Source: an uncultured Gemella sp. (GTDB lineage: Bacteria; Bacillota; Bacilli; Staphylococcales; Gemellaceae). From it: DNA of 8,441 nt. How positions within the stretch are numbered: position 1 is the first letter of the stretch; every line of letters starts with the position of its first letter. The notes beneath the pieces are model-generated. The model ran no database searches. It was not told where the DNA came from and saw only the letters and a list, made by a program, of their open reading frames with translations. The DNA is taken from the NCBI GenBank assembly GCA_927911695.1, contig CAKMQO010000103.1, positions 1-8,441 of the forward strand, given 5' to 3'. Positions 6,655-8,441 of this stretch are shown here, piece after piece. Both the position numbers and the translations under genes were made by a program.

Positions 6655-7430
6655 ATGTCTAAAGAATATTATCAGATGGGCTGGACTTTAGATGATACAT
6701 ATAACGAAGATTATTTTTGTTCGAGAGATAATCAACGTTACTTTATTAAAAAAAATACTACTCCGATGATAGCAACTCTTTCTGCAGAAGGTATTGTACC
6801 TAGATTAAGATGGACTAAGCGTATTAGTAATGGAGATGTATTAATCGCACAAGATTTTGAAATGGTAGAACGTTAAATACGGAAGATATGACGGATAAAC
6901 GTATACCTGAAATTTTGAAAAAAGTGCACGGATCATCAAAACTAAAAAAAATTATGAAAGCTCAAGGCTATGCTGAAGAAACAGCAGCTAGATCGCTTTG
7001 TAATTTGAAATCTATCATTGCCGATGACCTTAGAAAAAATAGTAATATTGTCGATGCGTTAAATTATTTAGAGAAGTGTTTACCAGATGATGACGTAGAA
7101 TATACACCTTGTCACACCGATTTACATAAGGATAACTGGTTACTTTCAGATCAAGGTAAGTTATTTTTAGTAGATTGGGAACATTCTATACTTTGTGATC
7201 CTGCTATTGATATTTCATTTGTATTATATCGATATATTCCGCAAAACGAATGGAATGAATGGCTAAAAATTTATGGACAAGAGCCGACAATAAAATATAG
7301 AAATAGACTAAAATGGTATATAACTTTGCAATCTGTCATAATGATAGTTTGGTATCATGAGAAGAAACAATTATCAGAAATGAATTCGTGGCTAGTCTTT
7401 TTAAATAGTATTTTTAACGATTTTATATAA
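6655..7430 (+). CDS. ytmP: YtmP-type phosphotransferase/choline-kinase-fold protein, frame broken by one missing base
   Basis: Member of the APH/choline kinase superfamily; the substrate of YtmP proteins is not known to me, so only a small-molecule kinase fold can be claimed. One A seems missing in the run 6860-6862. Adding it joins 6655-6876 to 6888-7430 and restores the conserved DFENGRTL stretch at residues 67-74. The product is then 258 residues, close to Bacillus YtmP. Numbered on that product, the Brenner motif HTDLHKDN has H154, D156 and N161, and LVDWEHS supplies the metal-binding D174. ATG 6655 has AAAGGAG upstream (core 6639-6643, a rather long spacing of 11). It has its own promoter and terminator. 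In Bacillus and Staphylococcus, as I recall, trmB follows ytmP; here it does not. Resistance to aminoglycosides should not be inferred from the fold. As read the N-lobe and catalytic lobe are split. Confidence 0.88.
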
Positions 7431-7472
7431 GCATTAAGTAGGAAAATCCTAATTAATGCTTTTATTTTTTTT
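7429..7472 (+). terminator. Rho-independent terminator after ytmP
   Basis: Arms AAGCATTAA (7429-7437) and TTAATGCTT (7453-7461), then after a G-A mismatch TAGGA (7439-7443) and TCCTA (7447-7451), with loop AAA. The T-rich tail runs to 7472. The left arm overlaps the last two bases of the ytmP stop codon. This is the cleanest terminator of the window. Confidence 0.92.
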
Positions 7473-7570
7473 ATAATCGGTGTAAAATAGAAATAGTTGC
7501 GTAATTTATTCTTATAGAAGAAACTAATATTTGAATACATTATGATAAATGAAATTAATGGAGAGATGGA

Positions 7571-8338
7571 ATGAGTATAAAACAATATAAATTATATCTA
7601 ATAGACCTAGATGGTACTATTTATAATGGTGATAAAAAGATAAAATATGCAAAGGAGTTTGTTGATTATCTAAATACAAATAACATAGACTATTTATTTT
7701 TAACTAATAATTCAACTAGACAACCTAAAGAAGTAGCCGAACACTTGAAGAATTTTGATATAGATACATCTGAAGAACACGTTTTTACATCAAGTGATGC
7801 TACTAAAATTTATCTTGAAGGTAAAGGATATAAAAATTTATATGTGATAGGAGAAGCTGGGCTTAAAAATACTTTAAGTTCATTTACTCAAAGAGAACAT
7901 GAGGATGGTGTTGATGCAGTTGTAGTTGGTCTTGACAGACAACTTACTTATGATAAACTTGCAACTGCGGCAAGAGCTATATTAAATGGAGCAGAACTTA
8001 TCGGAACTAATCCAGATACATTATTACCAACGGCTAATGGATTTGTACCAAGTAACGGAGGACAAGTTAAGTATCTAGAATACGCTACTTCTACACCAGC
8101 TACATTTATTGGAAAACCAAGTAAAATTATCATGGAAAGTGCTATGAATCTATTTAGTTATAGCAAAGATGAAATTGTAATGGTTGGGGATAACTATGAT
8201 ACAGATATTATGTCTGGTATTAATGGTGGTATAGATACAATTCATGTTCAAACAGGTGTCACAAGTTTAGAAGATTTAGAAACTAAAGAGCATAAACCAA
8301 CTTATTCTATTAAAAATTTATTCGAATTAGTTAAATAA
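7571..8338 (+). CDS. nagD: HAD-superfamily phosphatase, NagD/YutF type
   Basis: Cytoplasmic HAD subclass IIA phosphatase, probably acting on small phosphorylated metabolites; the true substrate cannot be read from sequence. The 255 residues carry all four HAD motifs: DLDGT with nucleophile D12 and acid D14, FLTNNST with T45 (motif II), GKPSK with K182 (motif III), and VGDNYDTD with D207 and D212 (motif IV). The C2-type cap lies between motifs II and III. Length and the LIDLDGTIYNG start fit the YutF-like family of Firmicutes. GGAGAG at 7560-7565 is five bases before ATG 7571. The 98 bases between the ytmP terminator and this gene should contain the promoter, but only weak AT-rich matches are visible, for example TATGAT at 7541-7546 with no clear -35. 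Map follows after 11 bases, so the two are likely co-transcribed. The frame is intact. Confidence 0.92.
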   Translation: MSIKQYKLYLIDLDGTIYNGDKKIKYAKEFVDYLNTNNIDYLFLTNNSTRQPKEVAEHLKNFDIDTSEEHVFTSSDATKIYLEGKGYKNLYVIGEAGLKNTLSSFTQREHEDGVDAVVVGLDRQLTYDKLATAARAILNGAELIGTNPDTLLPTANGFVPSNGGQVKYLEYATSTPATFIGKPSKIIMESAMNLFSYSKDEIVMVGDNYDTDIMSGINGGIDTIHVQTGVTSLEDLETKEHKPTYSIKNLFELVK

Positions 8339-8349
8339 AAGGAGAAATC

Positions 8350-8441
8350 ATGATTATTAAAACAGAAGAACAATTACAAAAAAATGAAAGAAATAGGTTT
8401 CATCTGTGCTACCATTCGTGATGAAATGGTGAAAAAAGCAG
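8350..8441 (+). CDS. map: Methionine aminopeptidase type I, 5' end only, frame broken by one extra base
   Basis: N-terminus of the metalloenzyme that removes initiator methionine from new proteins. AAGGAG (8339-8344) directly follows the nagD stop, five bases before ATG 8350. The A run 8378-8384 is one base too long. With six A the frame reads MIIKTEEQLQKMKEIGF, then ICATIRDEMVKKA, typical of the start of bacterial Map (IKT-EE---M-E-G---A), running off the window edge. As read, translation leaves the Map frame after about eleven codons. The metal-binding residues and catalytic histidine lie beyond the window, so identity rests on about 30 residues. Map is essential in most bacteria, which favours a sequencing error. 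Confidence 0.78.

Noticed and set aside
6655..7430. Aminoglycoside resistance gene
   Set aside because: The fold is shared with APH enzymes, but motifs, length and neighbours fit the chromosomal YtmP family of unknown substrate.
7355..7585. Minus-strand open frame opposite the ytmP end and nagD start
   Set aside because: It runs through the reverse complement of the ytmP terminator and is low-complexity AT-rich translation.
7948..8133. Minus-strand open frame inside nagD
   Set aside because: It is antisense to the HAD cap and motif III region, and no start signal is visible.
1..8441. Defence system, prophage, CRISPR array or mobile element
   Set aside because: I found no repeat-spacer pattern, transposase, integrase, nuclease or toxin-antitoxin gene; all recognised genes are housekeeping.

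Overview
The window is AT-rich chromosomal DNA from a low-GC Firmicute. The gene content and protein sequences (GlnR-GlnA with a GlnR box, YtgP/MurJ - RsuA-type pseudouridine synthase - PepV - YtmP) fit the Bacilli. My recollection of similar proteins points to Gemella or a close relative, but that genus call is memory-based inference. I see no tRNA, rRNA, CRISPR array, transposase, integrase or phage gene. This looks like core housekeeping sequence, not an accessory island.

Layout. (1) 46-359, plus strand: thioredoxin trxA with its own terminator. (2) 455-2223, minus strand: glnR-glnA, the nitrogen-control operon, convergent with trxA across a two-way terminator. (3) 2224-2453: divergent control region with a full GlnR box at 2312-2328. 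(4) 2454-6427, plus strand: a 60-residue two-helix membrane protein of unknown function, a MurJ/YtgP-type lipid II flippase, an RsuA-family 16S rRNA pseudouridine synthase and PepV dipeptidase. The last three are very tightly spaced and probably co-transcribed. (5) 6428-6654: hairpin terminator, then a promoter. (6) 6655-7430: YtmP-type aminoglycoside phosphotransferase/choline-kinase-fold protein with its own terminator. (7) 7571-8441: a NagD/YutF-type HAD phosphatase followed 11 bases later by the 5' end of map, cut by the window edge.

How the genes work together. GlnA makes glutamine; GlnR, tuned by glutamine-bound GlnA in this family, represses its own operon through the box upstream. MurJ exports lipid II for cell-wall synthesis. 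RsuA modifies small-subunit rRNA, PepV hydrolyses dipeptides and Map trims initiator methionine, so the rest is ordinary growth machinery.

The main oddity is technical or evolutionary. Five of the nine recognisable protein families (trxA, glnR, murJ, ytmP, map) have broken frames. I can locate eleven single-base indels, nearly all in homopolymer runs (eight extra A/T, one missing A, two missing G). Restoring each one gives a full-length, family-typical protein, or the expected N-terminus for map. The other four families (glnA, rsuA, pepV, nagD) are intact over about 4.2 kb. I read this mainly as uncorrected sequencing or assembly error, densest at the left end, rather than true gene decay. 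I found no convincing undescribed system here.
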